This document shows, piece by piece, positions 1 through 5,390 of a stretch of DNA of 12,168 nucleotides. Under the pieces are notes generated by a model. The model was not told the origin of the DNA. It ran no database searches and worked only from the letters and a program-made list of their open reading frames with translations. Position 1 is the first letter of the stretch. Every line of letters begins with the position of its first letter. This DNA is from Fimbriimonadales bacterium (GTDB taxonomy: Bacteria > Armatimonadota > Fimbriimonadia > Fimbriimonadales > GBS-DC), in contig JANXCK010000083.1 of the NCBI GenBank assembly GCA_025060055.1, forward strand, positions 1 through 12,168. The letters are read 5' to 3'. The translations under genes and the position numbers were made by a program.

Positions 1-2
1 CA

Positions 3-155
3 CCGCCGTTTGACCAAATCACCCCCACTTCGGAGAACATCGTGGCGTTTATCGTGGAGCGACTGCAGCCGCGGCTGCAAGGTACGGCACGACTTTCTGC
101 CGTGCGCCTGTGGGAGACCCCACGCAGCTACTTCGAGTGGCGGCGGGACGAGTAG
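3..155 (+). CDS. queD: 6-carboxytetrahydropterin synthase (QueD/PTPS family), C-terminal part
   Basis: Only the last 50 codons are present; the gene enters from the left edge and the first complete in-frame codon is at 3. The peptide contains PTSENIVAFIVERLQPRL followed by VRLWETPRSYFEW. This matches the family's C-terminal signature, in which a (N/T)PTSEN helix is followed by a V-(R/K)-V-W-E-T strand whose Glu helps bind the pterin. QueD converts dihydroneopterin triphosphate to 6-carboxy-tetrahydropterin in queuosine/7-deazaguanine synthesis in the cytoplasm; PTPS paralogues make 6-pyruvoyl-tetrahydropterin, and the missing N-terminal zinc-binding histidines would be needed to separate them. 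The short stretch agrees well with the family, so assignment to the superfamily is secure and the exact enzyme less so. Confidence 0.82.
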   Translation, partial: PPFDQITPTSENIVAFIVERLQPRLQGTARLSAVRLWETPRSYFEWRRDE

Positions 156-180
156 ATATAAGGTGCGAGCAGCTACTGGC

Positions 181-203
181 GCATCGGCGAAACGCCGACA
201 TGC
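181..203. terminator. Hairpin downstream of queD
   Basis: CGGCG (185-189) pairs with CGCCG (193-197) around an AAA loop, and GCAT (181-184) can extend the stem to ATGC (200-203) across a two-base bulge. It begins 26 bases after the queD stop. There is no T-run, so it would be at best a weak or Rho-assisted terminator. The rest of 156-409 shows no convincing ORF, and I see no clear -35/-10 pair for the next gene. Confidence 0.3.
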
Positions 204-409
204 TGGTGGCGCACACTCCAGCCTGTGTCCCAGTCTGTTCGTGTAGTGTGACGCCGCTGTACGCCTCGCTGCTGCACGCGGGTGCGTCGTGTCAGTCGGC
301 GGGGCGTTTCTGTTTGGTGCGCCTGCCGTGAACGAGTTTGCGATTGTGGTGGTGCTACTTGCACTGGATTGGTAGGAGTCGCCCACTCTGCGTCGAACAC
401 TCCTTACAA

Positions 410-775
410 ATGCCGCGCGTGAAGCCGACAGAGCAGGACTACCGTCAGCAGGAGGCGTTCCACCGCCTCACTGACATCCTGCGCTGCAAGTGGACGCTGG
501 CAGTGCTGGACGCGCTGTCACAGGGCGTGAACCGCCCTGGTCAGATCGTGCGCGCCCTGCCCGGCTTGACGACCAAAGTGCTGTACGAGCGCGTCCATAA
601 ACTGGAGCGATACGGTCTGCTCACGCGCCGCGCCTACCCCGAAACGCCGCCGCGCGTGGAGTATGAGCTGACTGAACGCGGGCGTCAACTCCTCGCGCTG
701 ATTCGCCAGATGCGCGAATTCGCCCACGAGTGGTCACAACACCTCGAAGAGACGCCCACACTTACCGAAAAGTAA
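410..775 (+). CDS. HxlR-family winged-helix transcriptional regulator
   Basis: 121 residues, the usual length for a stand-alone HxlR protein. HxlR/DUF24 proteins are dimeric winged-helix repressors or activators, several of which sense quinones, aldehydes or oxidants through a conserved cysteine. Seen here: a KWTLAVLDAL helix (27-36), a recognition-helix region GLTTKVLYERVHKLERYGLL (52-71), and the hallmark wing PPRVEYELTERG (80-91). The only cysteine is Cys26, directly before the KW; the family's usual redox Cys lies several residues earlier, so thiol sensing is uncertain. I chose ATG 410 because the 24 residues an upstream ATG (338) would add (Trp/Cys-rich) are unlike the family. No good Shine-Dalgarno precedes 410. 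The stop lies inside a tandem palindrome (762-793) in front of the cytochrome P460 gene, which suggests that this protein regulates that gene. Confidence 0.9.
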   Translation: MPRVKPTEQDYRQQEAFHRLTDILRCKWTLAVLDALSQGVNRPGQIVRALPGLTTKVLYERVHKLERYGLLTRRAYPETPPRVEYELTERGRQLLALIRQMREFAHEWSQHLEETPTLTEK

Positions 776-793
776 TCACTTACTTTCTGGTAA
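762..793. promoter_or_regulatory. Tandem TTAC-N6-GTAA palindromes, probable HxlR operator
   Basis: TTAC (762-765) and GTAA (772-775) are separated by 6 bases. The same arrangement recurs at TTAC (780-783) and GTAA (790-793), exactly 18 bases downstream. Both copies are preceded by CAC, giving a direct repeat CACTTAC-N6-GTAA. The two inner half-sites also form AAGTAA-TCAC-TTACTT. TTAC/GTAA inverted half-sites are known for DUF24/HxlR regulators such as CatR. The site overlaps the hxlR-like stop codon and ends 58 bases before the P460 start. A possible promoter just downstream is TTGCCT (799-804) with TAGAAA (823-828), but its fit to consensus is weak. Confidence 0.55.
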
Positions 794-851
794 ACCTCTT
801 GCCTTTGCTGTGCAGGTTCAGGTAGAAAATCCTCGCAGGAGGTTCGAGACC

Positions 852-1343
852 ATGCGAGGATTTCTAATCGGTTCGGCTTTGTGTGCGGTGCTGGCTGTGA
901 TGGCGTTCGCGGGGCAGTCCAAAGCCCCCACGCCCGATAAGTTGCCCGCAGGCTGGCGCAACTGGACACATATTACAACAGGCGTCATCTATAGCGAGAA
1001 GCACCCGTTGTTTAGCGCATTTGGCGGCGTCCATCACATCTACGCGAACGCGCCTGCTGCCGCAGTTTACCGCAGAAACGGCGCGCGCTATCCCGACGGC
1101 AGTCAAATCGTGTTCGTGCTGTACGAGGCGAAAGATGTCGGCGGGATGTATGTCGCGGGCAAGAAGAAGGTCACCGCCCTGATGGTGAAGGACAGCAAGC
1201 GATACCGTCAGTCAGGTGGCTGGGGCTGGCAGGCGTGGGACGCCAACGGAAAGGCGCTGGTGAACGACCCCGTCGGACAGTGCATGGGCTGTCATCAGGC
1301 GTCGCTGAACCGCGACCTGGTGATTAGCAAGTGGACTCAGTGA
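852..1343 (+). CDS. Cytochrome P460-like secreted c-type cytochrome
   Basis: 163 residues. ATG 852 is chosen over an upstream in-frame ATG (810) because AGGAGG (837-842) lies 9 bases before it and the protein then begins with a clean signal peptide (MRGFL then a hydrophobic stretch to about AFA, residue 20). The mature part has the P460 layout: an N-terminal W-x-x-W region, a YPDGSQIVFVLYEAK strand pair, a KKKVTALMVKDSKRY segment, GGWGWQAWD, and one haem c motif CMGCH (144-148) near the C terminus followed by NRDLV. Family members are exported haem proteins; the best known oxidise hydroxylamine or bind NO, with haem further crosslinked to a lysine. Several lysines are present, but which one could crosslink cannot be told. 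No nitrification partner is nearby, so a detoxification or stress role under the adjacent HxlR protein is only an inference. Confidence 0.85.
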   Translation: MRGFLIGSALCAVLAVMAFAGQSKAPTPDKLPAGWRNWTHITTGVIYSEKHPLFSAFGGVHHIYANAPAAAVYRRNGARYPDGSQIVFVLYEAKDVGGMYVAGKKKVTALMVKDSKRYRQSGGWGWQAWDANGKALVNDPVGQCMGCHQASLNRDLVISKWTQ

Positions 1344-1351
1344 TTGCGCCT

Positions 1352-1421
1352 TCCTTGACTGTCGGCAGGACGCCGACACGGCGCAAGGGGACGCCCACAG
1401 CGTCAGCGTCCCCGTCAAGGA
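1352..1421. repeat. Three-way-junction inverted repeat between convergent genes
   Basis: An 8-base outer stem, TCCTTGAC (1352-1359) with GTCAAGGA (1414-1421), encloses two perfect hairpins. The first is TGTCGGC (1360-1366) with GCCGACA (1372-1378), loop AGGAC. The second is GGGGACGC (1387-1394) with GCGTCCCC (1406-1413), loop of 11 bases. Both hairpins abut the outer stem; only an 8-base linker (1379-1386) is unpaired at the junction. It starts 8 bases after the P460 stop and ends 8 bases before the Uma2 copy 1 stop, so it may act as a bidirectional terminator. Read on the minus strand, the first hairpin shares the GGCGTCC core of the repeats at 5133 and 9356. Confidence 0.6.
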
Positions 1422-1429
1422 CTGTTTGC

Positions 1430-1984
1430 TCACTCAAACAGCTCCCCCACGCGCACGGCAAACTCAAGCAGCAGCTCGCCGCCTGCGAGGGTGTCATTTT
1501 CGTGCAGCACTTCAATCTCCAGCGGGGCAGTGAAGCGATATACTTGCTTGCGCTCAGGGAACAGCAGCCACACCTCACGTGCGCCCGACTCAAAATACTC
1601 CCCCACCTTCTGATACAAGTCGTGCAGGTTCTCGGAGGGCGAGACCACCTCCACTGCAAGGTCAGGAGCGCCATCGATAAACTCTTTGGGCGATTCACCT
1701 TGCGGGAGCCGTTCTCGACGCATCACTGAAGCATCGGGGCTACGCACATTCCCGCCGCGCATCCGAAACCCGACTGCCTCGCTGTAAACCACTGTGGAAG
1801 GACGCTTCGCGTTGTAGAGTCGCGCAATCAGACTGCTGACAATCTCGCCGTGTCTGGCTCCTGTGGGCACGACCTGAATCCTCCCGTTGACCAGCTCGTA
1901 TTTGCGCCCGTCGTCGGGCATCTGCAGCAGGTCTTGCTCGGTGTAGCGGCGTTTGCGCTTGGGTTTGTCGCGTACTACGGACAT
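1430..1984 (-). CDS. Uma2 family (DUF820) putative PD-(D/E)XK nuclease, copy 1
   Basis: 184 residues, typical for Uma2 proteins, which have a restriction-endonuclease-like fold but no settled cellular function. Visible family landmarks are YTEQDLLQMPDDGRKYELVNGRI (residues 14-36, key residues Y30-E-L-x-x-G34), RSPDASV (81-87, candidate catalytic D84), and PDLAVEVVSPSE (107-118, D108 and E112) followed by K126 in the helix before REVWLLFPE. An acidic-E-K arrangement is therefore present. ATG 1984 is preferred over GTG 1993: AGGTGA lies 5 bases upstream and overlaps the GTG. It is convergent with the P460 gene and divergent from the decayed module at 2033. It aligns without gaps to copy 2 at 6582-7136, with near-identical ends and a diverged middle. 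Uma2 genes are typically multi-copy in cyanobacteria, Chloroflexi and Armatimonadota. Confidence 0.9.
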   Translation of the reverse strand: MSVVRDKPKRKRRYTEQDLLQMPDDGRKYELVNGRIQVVPTGARHGEIVSSLIARLYNAKRPSTVVYSEAVGFRMRGGNVRSPDASVMRRERLPQGESPKEFIDGAPDLAVEVVSPSENLHDLYQKVGEYFESGAREVWLLFPERKQVYRFTAPLEIEVLHENDTLAGGELLLEFAVRVGELFE

Positions 1985-2001
1985 AGATCTCACCTGCGGG
2001 G

Positions 2002-2007
2002 AGTATA
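2002..2007 (-). promoter_or_regulatory. TATACT -10-like element for Uma2 copy 1
   Basis: On the minus strand TATACT occurs 18 bases upstream of the chosen start, so a transcript would begin just before the AGGTGA ribosome binding site. A block reading GGGAGTATACCTTG on the plus strand is shared with the region in front of Uma2 copy 2, supporting a conserved promoter. I could not find a matching -35 hexamer at the usual spacing. Confidence 0.4.
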
Positions 2008-2019
2008 CCTTGAAGGCGA

Positions 2020-2025
2020 TATAAT
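2020..2025 (+). promoter_or_regulatory. Consensus TATAAT -10 element, probably giving a leaderless transcript
   Basis: A perfect TATAAT ends 7 bases before ATG 2033, so transcription would start at or next to the start codon. No Shine-Dalgarno sequence fits between them. There is no obvious -35 hexamer 16-18 bases upstream, where the Uma2 copy 1 promoter sequence lies instead. Confidence 0.45.
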
Positions 2026-2032
2026 TAGGGCT

Positions 2033-2258
2033 ATGCCGAAAGTGTACGAGGAGCTGGTGGAGTTTCTCGCGCAGTTGGATCCGCAGGCGTTAGTGCGGTT
2101 TCGCCCTTCAGCGGCAGCGTGTGGCGGAGCTACTGAGCCGTCAGCGAGAGGGGCAACTCTCACCCGACGAACAGGAAGAGCTGGAGCATTACATGCTGAT
2201 GGAGCATCTTTTTCGCTTAGCGAAGGCGCGCGCTCGCGAGATACTCCATGAGGCGTAG
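2033..2258 (+). pseudogene. Frameshifted small protein of the HNH-endonuclease partner family
   Basis: The first half, from ATG 2033, reads MPKVYEELVEFLAQL, then DPQALVRFRPS in one frame. The second half, in the +1 frame and ending at TAG 2256-2258, reads QRVAELLSRQREGQL, then SPDEQEELEHY and MEHLFRLAKARAREI. From memory, an intact family of small proteins has these pieces in one frame (FRPS then RVEELLEKN-REG-LTPEE-AELD then EHLVRLLKARA). The conserved FRPS ends at 2110 and the conserved RVAELL starts at 2118, so the break lies within about 7 bases (2111-2117) and fits a small indel. A stop (TAG 2091-2093) closes the downstream frame just upstream, so the second half has no start of its own. 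Sequencing error or programmed frameshifting are alternatives. Genes of this family often sit directly upstream of an HNH endonuclease gene, as here. Confidence 0.65.
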
Positions 2259-2361
2259 AATAACATCGATAGGCGAGGCGACTGTGAAAGTGTTGCGCCT
2301 AAATGCGCCTGCGCGAGTTGTGGAACGAATGGCGCTGATGCGCGTGGGGAAGTATCCGTAG
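2248..2361 (+). pseudogene. Internally deleted remnant of an HNH endonuclease gene
   Basis: A 37-codon reading frame starts at ATG 2248, overlapping the end of the preceding gene as in the usual HNH pair. It begins MRRRIT and goes straight into SIGEATVKVLRLNAPARVVE and ends RMALMRVGKYP. The second part matches the C-terminal tail I recall for small HNH endonucleases (LTPIGRATV-LLRFN-P-RV--R-ALI-AGRYP). The central HNH core, with CEYC, H-D-HI and the N/H metal-binding motif (about 100 residues), is missing. The simplest reading is a single internal deletion that kept the start and the last 31 codons. The product could not be a nuclease. The call depends on remembered family sequences rather than an alignment. 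Confidence 0.55.
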
Positions 2362-2378
2362 AGAGGTATCCTCTGCAT

Positions 2379-5111
2379 ATGCAAGTTGCCCTACCCGCAG
2401 GCTGGACGCAAGCGCAGTACGAGTGGCTCAACGCGCTGGGGCAGGCGAAAGACCCCGCGCCGTTGCTGCGCCAGCACCGCGAGTGGCAACGCGCTGCGTG
2501 GATACAGGCGCGACTGGACGCGCTGAAGGGATTGTCGCCTGCAGAGATGCGCCGACTCTTGCCTGCAGTGCGGGGGCTGGTGATCGTCGCCGACCGCGTG
2601 GGGGATGTAGACACGCGCTGCTACGCCCGTGAGAAGCTGCTTGATATGCATGACGCGCTGTACGATATGAACGGCGTGCTGCCCGTGATGCAGTCCCTGG
2701 AGCGGTTGTTGCCGCGGGCGTCGCTGGCGCGTCGGGCGGGCGGGGGGCGCGTGCTGGCGTCGCTGTATCGCACGATGGGCGAGTACGACAAGGCGCTTAC
2801 ACAGATTCGCGCGGCGTCCGCCGCCGCCTCCAAACTAAGCGACGCGAAACTGATGGGGCAGTGCGCCTATGTGCAGGCGAGTTTGCACTATCTGGGTGGC
2901 GAGCTGGACGCGGGCGTGCGCGCCATTCAGCAGGCGCAGCGGTATGCGCAGCAAGCGAACGAACTGCTCGGCGTCGCCGACAGCTGGAACTTCGAGGGCG
3001 TGTTGCGACGGGCGCGTGGCGAGTATGACCTCGCGCTGCAAGCCTACCGTAATGCGCAAACGGTTTATGAGCAGGCGAACTTCCCGCTGGGCGTAGCGCG
3101 CTGCATTGCCAATCGCGGGCTGGTCTACTGGACGATGGGGCTGTACGAGGATGCGCGCCTGCACTATCGCGAGGCAATGCCGCGTTTCCAGCAGCTCGGC
3201 GCCGAGTGGGATGTGGCAACTTGCACGCTGAACACGGCGATTCTGCTCCAGCATGACGGCGATATTGAGGGCGCGCTGGAACTGTATCGAGACGCGCTGA
3301 AACGCTACGAGGCGTTGGGCGATAGGGAAGGCGTGGCGTACTGCCTCCACAATATGGCGGATGCACACAGTCAGGCGCGGCGGCATGCGGAGGCGTTGGA
3401 ATACGCCCATCGCGCCGCGGTGCTGTATGAGCAGAGCGGGAACGCGCTTGTGGCAGCGCAGGCGCGTCATGTGAAAGCGCAGGCGTTGCTGGATTTGAAC
3501 CGCCCGCGCGAGGCGTGGCAGACGCTGCAAGCCGCGCGTGAGCAGGCACAGGCAAACCCCATTCAGGCGATTGACCAGGCGCATCTGGAGGGCGAGGCGC
3601 TGGCGCGTCTGGGGCAGGCGCAGTCGGCGCGGCGCGCGTTCCAGAAGTGCCTGACGCAGATTCGGGGGCTGGAGGCGCTGCGCGGCGTCCCCCCTGAAGA
3701 GGCGAGCCACTACCTGAGCCGCTTTCGCGGGCATGTGGCGGCGATTGTGAGTTACTTTGGGCGCAGGGGCGACTGGCGCGCGGCGTTCGAGGCGTGTCAG
3801 GTGGGCAAGGGAAACGCGCTGCGCCTTGCGTGGCAAACCCCGCGCCTCTACCCTGAGCTAACCCGCGCCGAGCAAACGCGCCTGAACACCCTGCGTACAC
3901 GCTACGAGGACGCGCTTACAAAGCAGGAGCGCGCCCCAACGCTCGCTGAGCAACGCCGCCTGCGCCGTGAGGTTGAACGCCATCTGACCGCGTGGCGCAA
4001 CTATCAGCGCGAGTTAGCAGCACGCTACCCCCGCCTGCGCTGGCGACAGCCCGAACCCCTGCGCCCTGAACGGCTGCCCTTAGACAACGAGACCCTACTT
4101 GTGGAGTACGCGCTTGCCCCCGACTGGCTGACGATAGTCTGGGCGCGGCGACAGGGCAAGCGCGTGCAACTGGGCGGGCAAGTGCAGCGCGTTGCAGAAG
4201 AGCGTGTGCGCAGCGCAATCCGAAACCTGCTCGCCCACTTGGAGCGCGAAGCCCCGCTGGAAACGGTTCACAACGAGGCGCGGCGACTCTACGACTGGCT
4301 CATTCGCCCGCTGGAGGCGCAGCTAAGTGGGACAAGGCGCGTGATTGTGTGTCCCGACGGCGATTTGCATGCGACGCCGTGGGCGGTGCTGCGCGACTCG
4401 CAGGGGCGGTATCTGCTGGAGCGCGTTGCGATTGGCAGTTGCCCATCCGCTTCGGCGTGGGCGGCGGCGGAGGCGATGGCGCAGCGCAGGCGAGCGTCAG
4501 AGCGCGTGCTGACCGTCGCTGTGTCGGAGTTTCGCGGCGCAGACGGTGACACACGGGCGCGGCTCAGCCCCCTGCCCGGCGCAGAGCGCGAAGCGCAGGC
4601 GGTGCAACGCATCTGGGGACGCGCGGCGCAAACCCTGCGCAATCAGCAAGCCACGCGCACGGCGACCCTGCGCGGGATGGCGGGCGCAAGCGTACTCCAC
4701 TTCGCCACGCATGCCGTGCCGAACCTGCGCGCGCCGATGCTGAGCGCGCTCGCGCTCTGGGGCAAAGAGGCGCCGCAGTGGCTCTACGCGCACGAGGCGA
4801 TGCAGAACCCCCTCAACGCCCGCCTTGCTGTGCTATCGGCATGTCGCACAGGCGTCGGCGCGTTCACAGCAGATGGCGCGATGGGCTTGCACTGGGCGTT
4901 CCTTGCGGCAGGCTGCCCCACTGTGCTGGCGACGCTCTGGCGTCTGCCCGACGACGCCGCGCCTATCTGGGCGGAAGCCTTCTACACGCGCTACAAAGCA
5001 GGCGACTCCGTAATTGACGCCCTGCGCCGCGCCTGCCTGCAGCTCAGGCAGAACCCACGCTTCGCCCACCCCCGCTACTGGGGCGCATGGCAGGCGTTCG
5101 GGGCAAGATAA
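2379..5111 (+). CDS. TPR-CHAT domain protein, predicted caspase-like cysteine protease
   Basis: 910 residues, no signal peptide, so probably cytoplasmic. The N-terminal half is a tetratricopeptide array with an almost perfect 40-residue period: helical repeats begin near 120, 160, 200, 240, 280, 320, 360 and 400, each with the G-x-Y/A-L-x-x-Y pattern (for example GEYDLALQAYRNAQTVYEQ at 214-232). A shorter unit follows near 450. A charged coiled segment (about 495-560) leads into the CHAT domain from LLVEYALAPDWLTIVW to the C terminus. It contains VIVCPDGDLHATPW, the catalytic histidine in HFATHA (His778) and the catalytic cysteine in LSACRTG (Cys822). Both catalytic residues are intact. CHAT proteases are clan CD relatives of caspases and separase, and the TPRs normally bind a partner or substrate. 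The target is unknown here; the gene follows the HNH remnant by 17 bases. No strong ribosome site precedes ATG 2379 (GAGAGG at 2361-2366 is 12 bases away). Confidence 0.92.
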   Translation: MQVALPAGWTQAQYEWLNALGQAKDPAPLLRQHREWQRAAWIQARLDALKGLSPAEMRRLLPAVRGLVIVADRVGDVDTRCYAREKLLDMHDALYDMNGVLPVMQSLERLLPRASLARRAGGGRVLASLYRTMGEYDKALTQIRAASAAASKLSDAKLMGQCAYVQASLHYLGGELDAGVRAIQQAQRYAQQANELLGVADSWNFEGVLRRARGEYDLALQAYRNAQTVYEQANFPLGVARCIANRGLVYWTMGLYEDARLHYREAMPRFQQLGAEWDVATCTLNTAILLQHDGDIEGALELYRDALKRYEALGDREGVAYCLHNMADAHSQARRHAEALEYAHRAAVLYEQSGNALVAAQARHVKAQALLDLNRPREAWQTLQAAREQAQANPIQAIDQAHLEGEALARLGQAQSARRAFQKCLTQIRGLEALRGVPPEEASHYLSRFRGHVAAIVSYFGRRGDWRAAFEACQVGKGNALRLAWQTPRLYPELTRAEQTRLNTLRTRYEDALTKQERAPTLAEQRRLRREVERHLTAWRNYQRELAARYPRLRWRQPEPLRPERLPLDNETLLVEYALAPDWLTIVWARRQGKRVQLGGQVQRVAEERVRSAIRNLLAHLEREAPLETVHNEARRLYDWLIRPLEAQLSGTRRVIVCPDGDLHATPWAVLRDSQGRYLLERVAIGSCPSASAWAAAEAMAQRRRASERVLTVAVSEFRGADGDTRARLSPLPGAEREAQAVQRIWGRAAQTLRNQQATRTATLRGMAGASVLHFATHAVPNLRAPMLSALALWGKEAPQWLYAHEAMQNPLNARLAVLSACRTGVGAFTADGAMGLHWAFLAAGCPTVLATLWRLPDDAAPIWAEAFYTRYKAGDSVIDALRRACLQLRQNPRFAHPRYWGAWQAFGAR

Positions 5112-5132
5112 GCAATTCCCAAGTGCAGGTAC

Positions 5133-5150
5133 GACGGCGTCCGCGCCGTC
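5133..5150. repeat. Hairpin repeat with GGCGTCC core, copy A
   Basis: GACGGCG (5133-5139) pairs with CGCCGTC (5144-5150) around TCCG. The same design with two compensated base changes occurs at 9356-9373 (GTCGGCG / CGCCGAC), and a variant on the minus strand lies at 1360-1378. It starts 21 bases after the TPR-CHAT stop, so it may also serve as that gene's terminator. Confidence 0.65.
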
Positions 5151-5161
5151 GAGCGTGGCAC

Positions 5162-5174
5162 GGGCGTCTCGCCC
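5162..5174. repeat. GGGCG-TCT-CGCCC hairpin repeat
   Basis: GGGCG (5162-5166) pairs with CGCCC (5170-5174) around TCT. The minus strand translates to HGRDARAT in one frame, a peptide that turns up in spurious ORFs made from dispersed repeats in several phyla. This marks it as part of a widespread repeat type rather than coding DNA. Confidence 0.5.
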
Positions 5175-5186
5175 ATGCAAAGCGTA

Positions 5187-5248
5187 GCACGGACAGTCCT
5201 GTCCGTGCAAGGTGATTGGGCGTGGCACGGACAGTCCTGTCCGTGCAA
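5187..5248. repeat. Two tandem copies of a 24-base palindromic repeat
   Basis: Two identical copies (5187-5210 and 5225-5248) begin 38 bases apart. Each has 10-base perfect arms, GCACGGACAG and CTGTCCGTGC, around TC, followed by AA. The 14 bases between them are unique. Each copy can form a hairpin on either strand. Together with copy A, the GGGCG hairpin and a degenerate hairpin at 5257-5273 (GACGG / CCGTC) they fill most of 5133-5273, between the TPR-CHAT stop and the PEP-CTERM leader. Confidence 0.7.
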
Positions 5249-5283
5249 TTCGGTACGACGGGGTTCCGCCGTCAAAAATCGCC

Positions 5284-5313
5284 TGAATCTGCTCCAAACC
5301 TGCAACAGATTCA
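5284..5313. repeat. TGAATCTG / CAGATTCA inverted repeat
   Basis: TGAATCTG (5284-5291) pairs perfectly with CAGATTCA (5306-5313) around a 14-base loop. A-rich tracts flank both sides, so it could end transcription on either strand, or be an operator for the PEP-CTERM gene 77 bases downstream. Its role is undetermined. Confidence 0.4.
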
Positions 5314-5336
5314 AAAACTGGCGAGTCTTCTATCCT

Positions 5337-5377
5337 TGCAAGGGGCAGAAAGGAGACACAAATACGCGCCCCTTGCA
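5337..5377 (+). promoter_or_regulatory. 5'-UTR hairpin abutting the ribosome site of the PEP-CTERM gene
   Basis: TGCAAGGGGC (5337-5346) and GCCCCTTGCA (5368-5377) form a perfect 10-base stem with a 21-base loop. The last stem base is the first A of the AGGAGG ribosome site (5377-5382). A stem of this strength directly against the Shine-Dalgarno site would affect translation. The left arm is also part of the palindrome CCTTGCAAGG (5334-5343), which offers an alternative pairing or a protein site. The loop carries a second purine-rich AAAGGAGA stretch. Confidence 0.5.
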
Positions 5378-5390
5378 GGAGGAAGAGCAG

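Noticed and set aside
338..409. Upstream ATG extension of the HxlR-like protein
   Set aside because: The 24 extra residues are Trp/Cys-rich and unlike any HxlR N terminus; the family length is met from ATG 410.
156..409. Possible small Cys-rich protein (ATG near 199) or tRNA after queD
   Set aside because: There is no ribosome site and the composition looks random; no cloverleaf with a plausible anticodon arm could be drawn.
1850..2032. Plus-strand open frame running antisense to Uma2 copy 1 into ATG 2033
   Set aside because: The part before 2033 is antisense to a conserved gene; homology to the small partner family begins only at MPKVYEEL.
2797..3900. Long minus-strand open frames (367 and 333 codons) opposite the TPR-CHAT gene
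   Set aside because: They are shadows of a GC-rich, strongly biased coding strand. The translations are low-complexity Arg/Ala/Pro-rich without domains, while the plus strand encodes regular TPRs.
4349..4642. Several short frames on both strands within the CHAT region
   Set aside because: All overlap the conserved CHAT reading frame and have no ribosome site or recognisable family.
5187..5248. Possible CRISPR array
   Set aside because: There are only two repeat copies, the spacer is 14 bases, the repeat is a full palindrome, and no cas genes are present.
4833..5297. 154-codon minus-strand frame running from the CHAT gene into the repeats
   Set aside because: Its sequence is CHAT antisense plus peptides such as HGRDARAT and HGQDCPC, which come from the palindromic repeats.
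5175..5390. Longer start for the PEP-CTERM protein
   Set aside because: The extension translates repeats and would bury the signal peptide; ATG 5391 has an AGGAGG site at 8 bases.
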